In this document: positions 16,843 to 26,000 of the stretch, piece by piece
How positions within the stretch are numbered: position 1 is the first letter of the stretch
Layout: each line of letters begins with the position of its first letter
IMG/VR virus record: IMGVR_UViG_3300025634_000001
Coordinates: 41,738-105,737 of that record
From: a virus
Reading direction: 5' to 3' (one strand)
DNA: 64,000 nucleotides
The notes under the pieces: model-generated
Seen by the model: the letters and a program-made list of their open reading frames with translations, nothing else
What the model was told of the DNA's origin: nothing
Databases searched by the model: none
Position numbers and translations under genes: made by a program

Positions 16843-17790
16843 TTGTCCACCCCCCTGCCTGTCGCTGGCCTCACTCCGTACGTTTCGCCAGAGCTGCTAA
16901 CCCAGGCCAGTACAGGCGTTTCCTGGAATACCGTGCCCCCCGGCGCCAATGTTTCCCCGGCTCAGCGCCTCGCGGAGCAGTCGAACATCTGCGCCCGCGC
17001 GACGGCCGAGGTCGACAAAGCCGCGAAACAGCCGCTCCGCGCCACCATCGACACCCTGCCGCTCTACGGGCCCGGTGTCCGCGTCGGCGCGCAGGGCAAC
17101 GGCCCGGCGACTCTCATCATGACCCGCTGGCCGGTGCTCGAGGTCGTCTCCGTCCAGGTGTCCCGCAACTGCCTGCCCTACGTGTGGACCACCGTCCCGT
17201 CCGACCTGGTGCAGGTCCAGTACCCGCCTGTCGGTCTCTACGGGAGCACAGCCCCCCCGGCGGCAGGCGAAGGCGGGCAGGGGATCCTCGTCTCCCAGGA
17301 GTACGTCAACTGGGCATACGGGCGCAACGGGCTCGCCATCCAGGTCGAGTACATCAACGGGTGGCCCCACTGCGGGCTGCTCGCCAGCGCCGCCCAGGGC
17401 GCGGTGTCCCTGTCCGTCGATGACTGCACCGGCTGGGCGGTCACCTCCCCGCTGACCGGCTACAGCGGGGCCACGGGAACGGTCTACGACGCCGGCTACC
17501 AGGAAGTCATCCAGGTCACCGCCTCGTCCGTAACCCAGGGGCCGGGAACGCTGACCCTCGCCACGCCGCTCCAGTCCGCCCACGCGGCCGGGGTGATGGT
17601 CTCCACCCTCCCGCAGACCGTGGTGTGGGCCGCCACCCTGTTCGGTGCCGCGCAGGCACTCACCCGCGGCGCGACGTCCACCACGGTCCGGCAGATCCCC
17701 GGCACCTCATCGTCGGGTGCGAGCCGGATGGCGGACCTGAAGAAGGAAGCCACCTGCCTGATCGAGGGCACCTTCGACCGGATCATCTGA
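16843..17790 (+). CDS. head-tail connector-like protein, 315 aa
   Basis: The N-terminal PYVSPELLTQASTGVSW and following helices (EQSNICARATAEVDKAAK) resemble the helical core of gp6/gp15-type adaptor proteins; a beta-rich insertion occupies the middle and the C-terminal helix carries a helical tail (SRMADLKKEATCLIEG). The TTG start is used after GAGGTGA. Position between the head genes and the tail terminator-like gene supports a neck role. Confidence 0.6.
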   Translation: MSTPLPVAGLTPYVSPELLTQASTGVSWNTVPPGANVSPAQRLAEQSNICARATAEVDKAAKQPLRATIDTLPLYGPGVRVGAQGNGPATLIMTRWPVLEVVSVQVSRNCLPYVWTTVPSDLVQVQYPPVGLYGSTAPPAAGEGGQGILVSQEYVNWAYGRNGLAIQVEYINGWPHCGLLASAAQGAVSLSVDDCTGWAVTSPLTGYSGATGTVYDAGYQEVIQVTASSVTQGPGTLTLATPLQSAHAAGVMVSTLPQTVVWAATLFGAAQALTRGATSTTVRQIPGTSSSGASRMADLKKEATCLIEGTFDRII

Positions 17791-17803
17791 ACGGGGGCGG
17801 GCA

Positions 17804-18322
17804 ATGCCGATCGCCTCGGTGATGGGGTACGTGAAGGGGCTCCTCGACGGCCTCCCGATGCCCGGCTACGCGCCGCCCATGTCAGCGCAGATCAACGCGC
17901 AGGACCCCAACACCGAAACCGACATCCCCACCGCGTACATCTGGCCGACGCGAGGCCATGAGTCCCGCGACGACCAGAACTACGCCGGCACGATGTCCCG
18001 CAACACCGGACCGGGAACCTCCAGCGGCGAAAAGACCATCCTGCACTCCGTTGACATCTACATCGTGTGGATGGAAGCAGGCGACGACGAAGACGCCGAC
18101 TCGATGTTCCCCGGCATCGTAGACGCCGCCATGTCGGCCCTGCGGACCGCGTACCCGATGCCCGCGCTCGCGACCGACCCCTACACCGGGGCCGAGACGC
18201 TGATCTCGAACATCGGCGAAGTCCAGGACTACCAGATCGTCGTCAGCGCGCTCGAGGACCAGGCCTACAACCGCTGCGACTCCCTGATCACCCTGCCGGT
18301 CATCGAGGTCATCCAAGCCTGA
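17804..18322 (+). CDS. tail terminator / head-tail joining-like protein, 172 aa
   Basis: A mixed alpha/beta protein of the size expected for a tail terminator, beginning with a helix (SVMGYVKGLLDGL) and ending in beta strands (DYQIVVSALEDQAY, LITLPVIEVIQA). It lies 13 bases after the connector gene and before the tail tube gene, the usual place for the protein that caps the tube. Family assigned mainly from order. Confidence 0.55.
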   Translation: MPIASVMGYVKGLLDGLPMPGYAPPMSAQINAQDPNTETDIPTAYIWPTRGHESRDDQNYAGTMSRNTGPGTSSGEKTILHSVDIYIVWMEAGDDEDADSMFPGIVDAAMSALRTAYPMPALATDPYTGAETLISNIGEVQDYQIVVSALEDQAYNRCDSLITLPVIEVIQA

Positions 18323-18375
18323 CCGCCCCGCCCGACACCTCCCCTTTCTTCCTCGCTGCGCTCTCTGGAGGCCCC

Positions 18376-18594
18376 ATGCCGCCCGCCTACTGGACGATGA
18401 CCGATTCCGGGGTTCGCTACTACCCCGCCACCAGGGACGCCTACGGCGTGCCCCTGGGCGACGTGAAGCCCGGCGACGTCATTGAACGCGACGAGGCCCC
18501 CGACCAGTACTGGGCGCCCTACGACGGCGAGCCGCCCCGCACCGACACCCCCGAGACCGACACGGCCGGCGAGACCGGCAGCGAGGAGAACTAG
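18376..18594 (+). CDS. small acidic protein before the tail tube gene, 72 aa
   Basis: ATG follows GGAGGCCCC. The N-terminal half (YWTMTDSGVRYYP, then VPLGDVKPGDVIERD) looks like a small beta domain; the tail is Asp/Glu/Thr rich. It ends 2 bases before the tail tube gene. Function unknown. Confidence 0.55.
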   Translation: MPPAYWTMTDSGVRYYPATRDAYGVPLGDVKPGDVIERDEAPDQYWAPYDGEPPRTDTPETDTAGETGSEEN

Positions 18595-18596
18595 AC

Positions 18597-19868
18597 ATGG
18601 TTGCTCCCAACCCGCCGACCGCCGTATACCCCGTCTGCACGCAGCTGCTGCAGATCGGACTGGAGCAGGGCGGCTTCGGCGTCACCCCGGCTCAGGCCGC
18701 GTTCGCGTCGGTGCCCATCGCCAGCTTCATGCCGGACAACAAGATCATGCCCTGGATCGAGGATTCGTCCATGTGGGGCGACTTCGTGAAGACCCATGAT
18801 CTTCAGGAAGGTCCGCGCTGGGCCGAGTCTGAGATCAAGGAGTCCCCTCTCTACGGGGATACGTTCGGTCACTTTCTGTATAACCTGATGGGTGACCTGG
18901 TAGAGACCGGGACCGCGAGCACCCCGACGTGGATGACCTCCGGCGCGCTGTCGGCGGGCGCGGGCCCGATCCCGGTCACCTCCGGGTCCACCGCCGTCGC
19001 CGGGACCTTCGTCCAGGTCGACACGGGCGTCAACGCCGAGGTCGTGAAGGTCGGCACGGGCTCCTCGGCAACGAGCATCGTGCTGGACGCCACGACGCCG
19101 CTCCGGTTCTCCCACCTGACCACCATCGCGGTCGTCACGGTCATCGCACCGTACAGTCACGTGCTTTCCCTGCTCAATCCCTACGGCAGCACCGGGAACG
19201 TCACCGGCCAGGGCCCGACCCACTCCCTCATCCACCGCACGGGCATCCCCGGCTCGGGCAACAACTACTCGTGGCAGTTCGCGTACGGCTGCATGAGCGA
19301 GATCATGATCTCCGGCAAGGCGACCGGCGCTCTGACGTGGAGCGGGAAGGTCACCACGTACATCAAGACCTATCCGAGCTTCGTTCCCACTCCCAGCTTC
19401 TCGTCCGTGCGGATGATCCCCGCATGGAACAGCACGACCACGGTAGCCAGCGCGGCCGTGAACGACATCACCGAGTGGTCCGTCACGCTGACCAGGGACC
19501 TCGACGTGATCCCGACCGCGGACGGATTCCAGCAGCCGTACCTGATCGGCCGCGGCAACCTGTCCGCCCCGTTCAAGCTCAAGTACTCGCCGGCGCTGGA
19601 CGAATCGCCCTTGACGGCGATGCTGTCCAACACCCAGCCGACACTGGCGTGGTCGATCTCCAACGGGCTCAGCGGGTCAAGCCTCGTGTCCTTCGCGCTC
19701 GCCGCGAACCAGGCCGCCTACAAGCAGACGCCGCTGGACAGCGGAAAAACTTTCTGGGGCTGGGACGTGGACGGCGAGTTCATCGCAAACACGACAAACG
19801 CGGGCAATTCGGGCGGTCGCTCTCCGCTTAGCATTACACTACAGAATGCTGTCCCGACCTACGCCTGA
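18597..19868 (+). CDS. major tail tube protein, 423 aa
   Basis: The N-terminal PTAVYPVCTQLLQIGLEQGG and the block DSSMWGDFVKTHDLQEGPRW, followed by FGHFLYNLMGDL, are typical of actinophage tail tube proteins. A Thr/Ser/Val-rich segment (about residues 110-185) looks like a surface insertion; the C-terminal part has tube-like beta strands. Its polymer forms the tail tube around the tape measure. The next genes in function (tail chaperones) are separated from it by an inserted leftward HNH block. Confidence 0.75.
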   Translation: MVAPNPPTAVYPVCTQLLQIGLEQGGFGVTPAQAAFASVPIASFMPDNKIMPWIEDSSMWGDFVKTHDLQEGPRWAESEIKESPLYGDTFGHFLYNLMGDLVETGTASTPTWMTSGALSAGAGPIPVTSGSTAVAGTFVQVDTGVNAEVVKVGTGSSATSIVLDATTPLRFSHLTTIAVVTVIAPYSHVLSLLNPYGSTGNVTGQGPTHSLIHRTGIPGSGNNYSWQFAYGCMSEIMISGKATGALTWSGKVTTYIKTYPSFVPTPSFSSVRMIPAWNSTTTVASAAVNDITEWSVTLTRDLDVIPTADGFQQPYLIGRGNLSAPFKLKYSPALDESPLTAMLSNTQPTLAWSISNGLSGSSLVSFALAANQAAYKQTPLDSGKTFWGWDVDGEFIANTTNAGNSGGRSPLSITLQNAVPTYA

Positions 19869-19870
19869 CC

Positions 19871-21112
19871 TCAGAACAGCGACTCCGTCTCCACCTGCTC
19901 CCGGCCCTGCGCTGAGTGCTGCCGGGCTGCGAGCAGGCTAGCGAGCCGATCCACCTCGGCGGCGAGGCCTCCTATCGTCGCGTCACGGTCAGCTAGATCG
20001 CGGGTGAGCGCGGCTATCTTCCGCTGGTTCTCGTTCTGCTCGCGCTTGGTCGCCCATCGGCAGTTGGGTGGCCAGCCGTTCCGCTCGCACTCCTCGCAGC
20101 GACCGCAGAGGTAGCCCTTGTCATTGTCCCGCCGGTCGACACTGTGGGACCGGCTAGGCCGCGGACCCAAGTCCGCAGCGAAGGCCAGCAGCCCGTCCGG
20201 GATGCCGCGATACCCCTGGCAGACCGTGATCTCACGGGGGTCGCCGCCGTACTTCGGCCATGCAGCGTTGTTCGGGTCGGTGCACCGGCCGATGATCCCG
20301 CGCCAGATGCCGTAGAGCGGGTGCCTGCTGAGGCCGTGGGTGAACTTCCCCTTCCCGCATCCGCACGACCTGACCTTGCCGTCCCTGACCATCCCGGCCA
20401 TCTTCGTCGTCACTCTGCCGCACTCGCAGCGGACCGTGACGAGGTCGCAGTACAGGTAGCCGGCTTCCAGAACCTCCAGTTTCCCGAAGCTGTCGCCCGG
20501 ATTCACGATGGCGGTCTTCCGGTTCTCGCGCGGTCCGCTAAGGCATGAGCAAGAACGGCTGGTGCCTATCTGGAGCGACTTGGCGCGGACGCGCCTAACC
20601 CTCCCGCAGTCACATCGGCAGAGAACGCTGCCGTCGCCTCCCTTGTAATCCTCTAGCGTCATCCACAGTCCGAAGAACTCGCCGGCACTGATGACGATCG
20701 GGTGATACTTCGGGCCGATCGGGCCGAGTTCGCCGGTGGTCTTGAGCCTGACTGCGTGCATGTTGCACAAGCCGCCGGTACGGCTGGGCACCGGGCAGCC
20801 ATCGGGGTGACTGCACGTGCCGCCCTTGGGCTGCACACCCCGCGCCCGCCGCGCTCTGGTCGCTCGCTCACGCAGGCACGCGTTGGTTTTCTTGCAGAGC
20901 CCCGTGGTGTTGTCGCGCCGCAGGGGGCTACCGCAGACCTGGCAGTGACCTGTCGCCGGCCCGAACCTGCGGTCAAGTGCGTCGCGGGCGCGGGCCGCCT
21001 TGCATGCGGGACTATTCCGGCTGTCGCAGATGCCCGACTTATTGTCATGGCGCAGATGTTTGCCGCAGACCTTGCAGCTCCGGGGTGCCGGAAGGAGCTC
21101 GGGGACGGCCAT
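19871..21112 (-). CDS. zinc-finger-rich HNH-type homing endonuclease, 413 aa
   Basis: The C-terminal third carries the pattern HPLYGIWRGIIGRC, ITVCQGYRGIPDG, SVDRRDNDKGY and NCRWATKREQNENQR, characteristic of phage His-Me finger (HNH-like) endonucleases. The N-terminal two thirds hold several CxxC pairs (CKVCGKHL, CQVCGSPLR, CRCDCGRV, VRCECGRV, CGCGKGK), probably DNA-binding zinc ribbons, and the end is a coiled coil. ATG at 21112 overlaps the stop of the 114-aa gene (TGATG); GTG at 21115 is an alternative. It sits antisense between tail tube and tail chaperone genes, as a homing insertion would. Confidence 0.75.
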   Translation of the reverse strand: MAVPELLPAPRSCKVCGKHLRHDNKSGICDSRNSPACKAARARDALDRRFGPATGHCQVCGSPLRRDNTTGLCKKTNACLRERATRARRARGVQPKGGTCSHPDGCPVPSRTGGLCNMHAVRLKTTGELGPIGPKYHPIVISAGEFFGLWMTLEDYKGGDGSVLCRCDCGRVRRVRAKSLQIGTSRSCSCLSGPRENRKTAIVNPGDSFGKLEVLEAGYLYCDLVTVRCECGRVTTKMAGMVRDGKVRSCGCGKGKFTHGLSRHPLYGIWRGIIGRCTDPNNAAWPKYGGDPREITVCQGYRGIPDGLLAFAADLGPRPSRSHSVDRRDNDKGYLCGRCEECERNGWPPNCRWATKREQNENQRKIAALTRDLADRDATIGGLAAEVDRLASLLAARQHSAQGREQVETESLF

Positions 21113-21456
21113 CACGCCTCTCCGTCCTCAAGGTCGAGCATCGCCTGCAGGATGACTGCCTCGGCCTGCAGTTCCGCGCACTCGGCGAGCAGTTCTTCCG
21201 TCTGGGCTTTTATGGCGGCGGTCCGCCCCTCATCGACTTCGCCCGTGAGCACCATCTCCCGGTAGTCGTCCTCGGCCTCGTCAAGGATGAGCTGGGAGTA
21301 GCCGACGTCCAGGCCGATGTGGCAGGACTCCTCCAGGAGATCCATTGCGGACAGCACACGGGCCCGAGCCTGCTGGACTGAAACGGGCGCCTTCATGATC
21401 CGGCCGGACGGATGGCCGGCGGGGTAGCTCTCGCCGAGGTCTGTACGATTAGTCAT
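21112..21456 (-). CDS. helical protein coupled to the HNH endonuclease, 114 aa
   Basis: The frame is open further up, but the ATG at 21456 has AGAGGAAGG at good spacing. The product is acidic and helical (DLLEESCHIGLDVG, AAIKAQTEELLAECAELQAE), ending in a probable coiled coil. Its stop overlaps the endonuclease start, so the two are translated together from one promoter. Function unknown; a partner or regulator of the endonuclease is possible. Confidence 0.6.
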   Translation of the reverse strand: MTNRTDLGESYPAGHPSGRIMKAPVSVQQARARVLSAMDLLEESCHIGLDVGYSQLILDEAEDDYREMVLTGEVDEGRTAAIKAQTEELLAECAELQAEAVILQAMLDLEDGEA

Positions 21457-21553
21457 AGCTGGGCCTTCCTCTGCTAAGGGTTGAGGTCGAGCACGCGAGG
21501 CGATGGGGTGCAATCCTGTCGCCTCGCTTTTTAATGCCTTCACATTCTACCGC
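21457..21553 (-). promoter_or_regulatory. structured leader of the HNH operon (also a terminator on the + strand)
   Basis: Read leftward: GCGGTAGAATG (TAGAAT as a -10 box), an A-rich stretch, a perfect 9-bp hairpin (arms 21495-21503 and 21519-21527), then CCCTTAGCAGAGG and the start codon. On the + strand the same hairpin is followed by TTTTT (21528-21532), a good intrinsic terminator. The leader at 27592-27683 has the same layout with a different hairpin sequence. Confidence 0.6.
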
Positions 21554-21601
21554 AATTCCCTCCCTTAAATGGCATCGAAACGAACACGGAAGCGAGCATC
21601 A

Positions 21602-22003
21602 ATGACCCGTCACAATGTCCCCGGCGACGGCGGCTGGTTCGAGCTGCGGGACATCAGGGAACTCAACGAGGACCACCAGATTGAGTACCTGGACCTCGCG
21701 GACAAGCTGCGCCAGGACAAGCGCGACGCCACTGCGGCGCGGCCCCCGGAGAACCCCGCCGTGATGCCGGTCCCGGGGGACGAGGCCCCGGTCAGGCTGA
21801 CCCGCGCGGAACTCGCCCCGGTCCGCGAGCTGGTAGAGGGCTGGGTAGTCGCCGATTCCTCGTTCGGGATACCGCTGCCGCACCCGCTGCCCCTCGTTGC
21901 CGGCAACGTCTTCCGCGAGGCCATTGATTTCTACTACGGGGCCCTGAACGGCGAAACCCCAAAAGAGAATCCGGGTTCGGACTCCACCTCTACCAGTACC
22001 TGA
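21602..22003 (+). CDS. tail assembly chaperone, short form, 133 aa
   Basis: The start at 21602 follows GGAAGCGAG; an upstream in-frame ATG (21569) lacks a ribosome site. The protein is acidic and helical (EDHQIEYLDLADKLRQDKRD, then RAELAPVRELVEGW), as expected of a gpG-like chaperone that coats the tape measure during tail assembly. It ends shortly after the slippery sequence at 21958. Position between tail tube and tape measure (apart from cargo genes) supports the call. Confidence 0.7.
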   Translation: MTRHNVPGDGGWFELRDIRELNEDHQIEYLDLADKLRQDKRDATAARPPENPAVMPVPGDEAPVRLTRAELAPVRELVEGWVVADSSFGIPLPHPLPLVAGNVFREAIDFYYGALNGETPKENPGSDSTSTST

Positions 22004-22185
22004 ACGGTGACTGCCACTGCTGTCCCCGCCCCGTAGGCGCCGGGACTATCCGTCATTGCGTGTGGATCATCCGGGGCCGGCTGCATCCGCAGACACCCAG
22101 GGACATCCCGCTGCTGGTCGGCAACTACCTGGGGCCGGTCGCTGAGGTGCTGGACGGCATCGATGAGGCCCGGCGCCGGAAGTGA
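21602..22185 (+). CDS. tail assembly chaperone, long form by -1 frameshift, 194 aa
   Basis: At 21958-21964 the zero frame reads ACC CCA AAA GAG, so CCCAAAA fits the X XXY YYZ slippery rule. Slipping back one base continues for 73 codons to the TGA at 22183-22185 and gives protein-like sequence (FGLHLYQYLNGDCHCC, CVWIIRGRLHPQTPRDIPLL, AEVLDGIDEARRRK) in a region with no other gene. This is the gpG-gpGT arrangement known from lambda and most siphoviruses. Confidence 0.75.
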
Positions 22186-22770
22186 GGTCCCGTGAATTTC
22201 TCCGAGGCCGCGGCGAGATTCAAGGCCGCCACTGACCGGGCTGAAGCGTCGATGGCCCGTGACTGCGCGGCGGCGGGGGCGCGGGCGTTCCTGCCGATCG
22301 AGCGGTCCATGACGCCGGTCCTGTCCGGGCGCCTGCGGGAGTCCGAGGCGGTCAAGGCGGTGACGGGCGGCGGGACGTACGCGGAGGCGGTCGTGTCCCC
22401 GAACATCATCTACGCGCGGTTCCGGAACTTCGGCGGGACGATCACGGCGAAGCGTTTCCCGCAGCTCGGCAACCCGACGGTGGGGTTCTTCGGCAAGTCC
22501 GTGACGCAGGCCGGGAGTCACTACGTGGAGCGGGCGGATGCGGCTGCACGGGGTCCCGTGCAGGTCGCTATCCAGATGCGGGCCGACACGTTCTTCGAGG
22601 GCCTGTAATCCCTCGCGTCCTTGCGTTGCCTGCTGGTCTAGCCATGCCTTCACGGCGTCTGAGATGACGCGGCGGACGGGCTGGCCGGTGGCGCGGGCGT
22701 AGTCCTCAAGCCGCTGCCGCTCAGCCCCTAGGCGCAGGCTGAGCGGCTTCTCCCTGTGGCGGTCGGTCAT
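21934..22770 (-). CDS. ribbon-helix-helix protein; supported part about 22600-22770
   Basis: The first 50 residues (EKPLSLRLGAERQRLEDYAR, then TGQPVRRVISDAVKAWLDQ) are a clear ribbon-helix-helix DNA-binding domain, as in antitoxins and small repressors. The ATG overlaps the stop of the 66-aa gene (ATGA), so it is the second gene of a leftward pair. After residue 55 the frame runs antisense to the gp10-like gene without a stop until 21934; that stretch is arginine-rich and looks like non-coding shadow. The gene may have lost its own stop, or the tail may be a translated antisense extension. Confidence 0.4.
   Translation of the reverse strand: MTDRHREKPLSLRLGAERQRLEDYARATGQPVRRVISDAVKAWLDQQATQGREGLQALEERVGPHLDSDLHGTPCSRIRPLHVVTPGLRHGLAEEPHRRVAELRETLRRDRPAEVPEPRVDDVRGHDRLRVRPAARHRLDRLGLPQAPGQDRRHGPLDRQERPRPRRRAVTGHRRFSPVSGGLESRRGLGEIHGTSLPAPGLIDAVQHLSDRPQVVADQQRDVPGCLRMQPAPDDPHAMTDSPGAYGAGTAVAVTVQVLVEVESEPGFSFGVSPFRAP
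21958..21964 (+). other. -1 ribosomal frameshift slippery site CCCAAAA
   Basis: A canonical heptamer in the correct phase, 13 codons before the zero-frame stop. No strong downstream pseudoknot was worked out by eye. Confidence 0.7.
22192..22608 (+). CDS. HK97 gp10-like tail completion / minor tail protein, 138 aa
   Basis: Contains the family pattern: N-terminal helix, TPVLSGRLRESEAVK, VSPNIIYARFRNFGG and VERADAAARGPVQ. Proteins of this family act in head-tail or tail completion. GTG start follows GAGGTCCC, 6 bases after the frameshifted chaperone stop. Its location after the chaperones rather than before the tail tube is less usual. Confidence 0.7.
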   Translation: MNFSEAAARFKAATDRAEASMARDCAAAGARAFLPIERSMTPVLSGRLRESEAVKAVTGGGTYAEAVVSPNIIYARFRNFGGTITAKRFPQLGNPTVGFFGKSVTQAGSHYVERADAAARGPVQVAIQMRADTFFEGL

Positions 22771-22967
22771 CGGGTGGTCTCGGCCTGCGCGGCGCGGTAA
22801 GCGGTGCCTGCGGCGTCCTGGACATCGCCGTAGCGAGCCCACGCCGCACGGCGTGCGTCCTTGTCGGTTCCGGCAGCGGCCAACTCGGCCCCCAGTACCT
22901 CGCCAGCCGCGCTGACGGTCTTCTCGAATGCGGTGTCCCTGGCGTCTCTGGCGGTGTCGGCGGTCAT
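22767..22967 (-). CDS. small helical protein, first gene of the RHH pair, 66 aa
   Basis: The ATG at 22967 has AGAGAGGGAG upstream; an earlier in-frame start lies inside the promoter. The product is alanine/aspartate-rich and helical (TARDARDTAFEKTVSAAGEV). It is directly controlled by the promoter at 22997-23026 and coupled to the RHH gene. Function unknown; a toxin role is possible from the arrangement but no toxin fold was recognised. Confidence 0.6.
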   Translation of the reverse strand: MTADTARDARDTAFEKTVSAAGEVLGAELAAAGTDKDARRAAWARYGDVQDAAGTAYRAAQAETTR

Positions 22968-22985
22968 TTCGTGCTCCCTCTCTAG

Positions 22986-23026
22986 GTGGTAGCTCCACTC
23001 TAGGGCATGTGGCGCTACCACGTCAA
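22986..23026 (-). promoter_or_regulatory. strong promoter with inverted-repeat operator for the RHH pair
   Basis: On the minus strand: TTGACG (-35, 23021-23026), an 18-base spacer, TAGAGT (-10, 22997-23002). Inverted arms GTGGTAGC (22986-22993) and GCTACCAC (23014-23021) flank the -10 box and touch the -35 box, suiting autorepression by the RHH protein. Confidence 0.65.
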
Positions 23027-23063
23027 GGCTCTCACTGACTTCTGACCTGCCGGGGGTGATCCG

Positions 23064-26000
23064 GTGGGCGACATCAACGAGACGATTTCCGTCAACGCGG
23101 GGCCCGGTATCGCAGGGCTCAAGGAGTTCACGGACGCGCTCGATCAGGCGTCGGCGAAGTGGGCGGCGTTCGAGGACAAGCTCAACGGCGGCGGCGGTGG
23201 CGCCGGCCCGGCGAAGCTCGCCGCGAGCATGGACGCCGCTGCGGCTTCGATCTCCGAGGCTGCGGCGAAGATCAACGCGGCGGTGGATAAGGTCGGCGCG
23301 TCCGCTGATACGGCGGCCGGGGGGATCGAGCGGCTCGGCTCGGCTGCGGGGACCGCTGGCGGCGGCCTGGATGAGGCCGCTGCGGGGGCTGATGCTGCCG
23401 CTGCGGCGTCGGATCGCCTCGCGGAGGCCGCGGATGCGGCGGGGGCGTCCCTGGACGTTCAGGCGGCTTCAGCGGCCCGGGCGGGGAAGTCCGGTGCTGA
23501 GGCGGCTGCGTCGTCGGAGGGGTTCGGGAAGGTCGCGAAGGTCGCCCTCCTCGGCCTCGGTGTCGCGGCTGCGTACGGCCTTGACAAGGCGATGAAGTTC
23601 CAGTCGCAGATGCTGCTGCTGAACACCCAGGCGGGCGTGTCCCTGCCGAAGGTGAAGCAGATGTCCCAGGGCGTCCTGGAGATCTCCACCCAGACCGGCC
23701 AGTCCCTCTCCGACGTGTCCGAGTCCGCCTACCATGTCGCGTCGAACATGGCGTCGATGGGGTCGACGGTCCCGAACATGCTGAAGGCGACGAAGATCGC
23801 CGCTGAGGGCGCCTCTGTCGGCCACGCCCACATGGTCGATGTCACCAACGCGCTGACCGCCTCCATCGCATCCGGGATCCCGGGGGTCAAGAACTACTCC
23901 CAGGCGATGGGCATGCTCAACGCCACGGTGGGTTCCGGCGACATGAACATGCAGGACCTGTCGGAGGCGTTCGGGACCGGCATGGTCGCGTCGGTGAAGG
24001 GCTACGGCCTGTCGCTGAAGGACGTCGGCGCCGGGCTCGCGGTGTTCGGTGACAACAACATCCGGGGTGCCAAGGCGGGCACGGACATGCGGATGGCGGT
24101 CCAGTCCCTCGCCGTCCCCGCGGCCAGCGCGAAGAAGGAGCTCGCGGGGCTCGGGCTGACCCAGAACTCGCTGGCGAAAGACATGCAGTCCGGGGGGCTG
24201 CTGAAGGCCCTGGATGACCTGAACGGGAAGTTCAAAGAGCACGGGATCACCGCGAAGAACGAGGGCCAGGTCATCACTGACCTGTTCGGCAAGAAGGCCG
24301 GGGTGGGCCTGTCGCTGCTGATGGAGCAGATGGACCGGCTCAAGTCGAAGTACCCGGCGATCACCGCGGGCGCGAACAGTTTCAATGCGGCGTGGGAGAA
24401 GACGCAGCAGTCCCCGGCGCAGAAGTGGAAGGAAGCCGTCGCCGGCTTGCAGGCGTCCGCGACGGGGTTCGGTACTCAGCTGCTCCCCGCGTTCAGTTCC
24501 GCGCTGGGGTTCGCGGACAAGATCCTCGCCGACATCAACGGGACCAAAGGCGCCGCCCAGGGGCTCGCCGTCGCGTTCGGCGGAGCCGCTGCGCTGTTCA
24601 CCGGCAAGAAGCTGGTCTCCGGGGTCGAGTCGGCGTTCAAGACCGGCGAGACGGTCTTGCGCGGGGTCGGGAAGATCTCCGAGGTGCTGAAGATCCCCGG
24701 CCTGGACAAGCTCAGCAATATCGGCAAGAGCGCCGGCCTGGATACGGCGGCGGAGTCCTTGACTGGGGCCGCGGGGGATCTCAGCGCCGCGGCGGCGAAG
24801 CTGTCAGAGGGCGGCCTCGGGGGCGCTGCAGGTGCGGCAGGAAAAGCCGAAGGCGGCGCTGCGGCGACGGCGGAAGGCGCGGGCGCCGGCGGCCTGCTCG
24901 CGAAGATAGGCAGCAGGACCGGCATGGATGCCGGAGGCCTGGCCTCCGCCGCCAATCCGATCGCGGCGGGCGTCGCGGCGGGCCTGCTGCTGCGCGGCTA
25001 CAGCGATTCGCTGGCACCGAAGGGCACCGGGGCCGGGGATATCAGCAAGGCCATCCAGAAGGGTAACCCGATCAGCCCGGACTGGGCTCTCGGCGGGATC
25101 ATCGGCAAGCTCGGGACATCGAACTTCGGCCTTGACGCCGGCAAATTCCTCAGCCGGGGCCTGTCGCAGGCCAGCCAGATGGTCACGGACCCGTTCGACG
25201 CTGCCCGGCACGGCATCGCCGGCCTGTTCGGCGGCGGCGGCCCGGCGCAGATGCAGCGCACCGGGGGCGGGCGCGGGGACGCGGTGAACTTCGCCGCCGT
25301 CAAGCCCCCGGACACCGGGGCGTTCACCTCGGCTGGACACGCCATCGAGAGCGCCTTCGACGGCGCGAAGGCGCGCGCCGGGTCGGCACTGTCGGGGATC
25401 GCGTCGGAGGTCGGCAGCGCGGGGTCGAAAGCCGCGTCAGAGGCGTCTTCCGCGTTCCACGGCGTCGAGTCGGCGGTGGCGTCGGGGATGTCGTCGGCTG
25501 CGGCGGCGGCCGGGTCCGGCGCGGGCAGGATCGAGTCGGCGCTAGCACGGCTGCCGGGCGAGCTCACGTCGGTCGGCAGTGCGGCGATGGCCGGGCTGGC
25601 TCACGGGATCGAGTCGGGGATCGGCGCTGTCATCGGCGCGGCCGAGCATGCCGCGGGCGCTGTCGAGGGCGCGATGAAAAACGTGCTGAAGATCTTCTCC
25701 CCGTCCAAGGTCACGGAGAAGATCGGCAAGTCCGCAGTCGACGGCCTCGTCGTGGGCCTGGAAGGCGGCCAGGCCGCCGTCACCGCGGCGGCGCAGGCGC
25801 TCGGCCAGCAGACCGCGAAGGCCGCCGACGTGACCGCCATCGACACCGCGATCACCAAGGGGATCGCCGACGCGGGCAAGGACTCGGCGCTGGTGAAGTA
25901 CCTCAAGGCGGACCAGTCGAAGCTGCTGGCCCTGGCGGCGCAGCGGACGAAGCTCGAGGCGGAGATCACCGACGCCCAGCAGATAGCCCAGGCCGCGATC

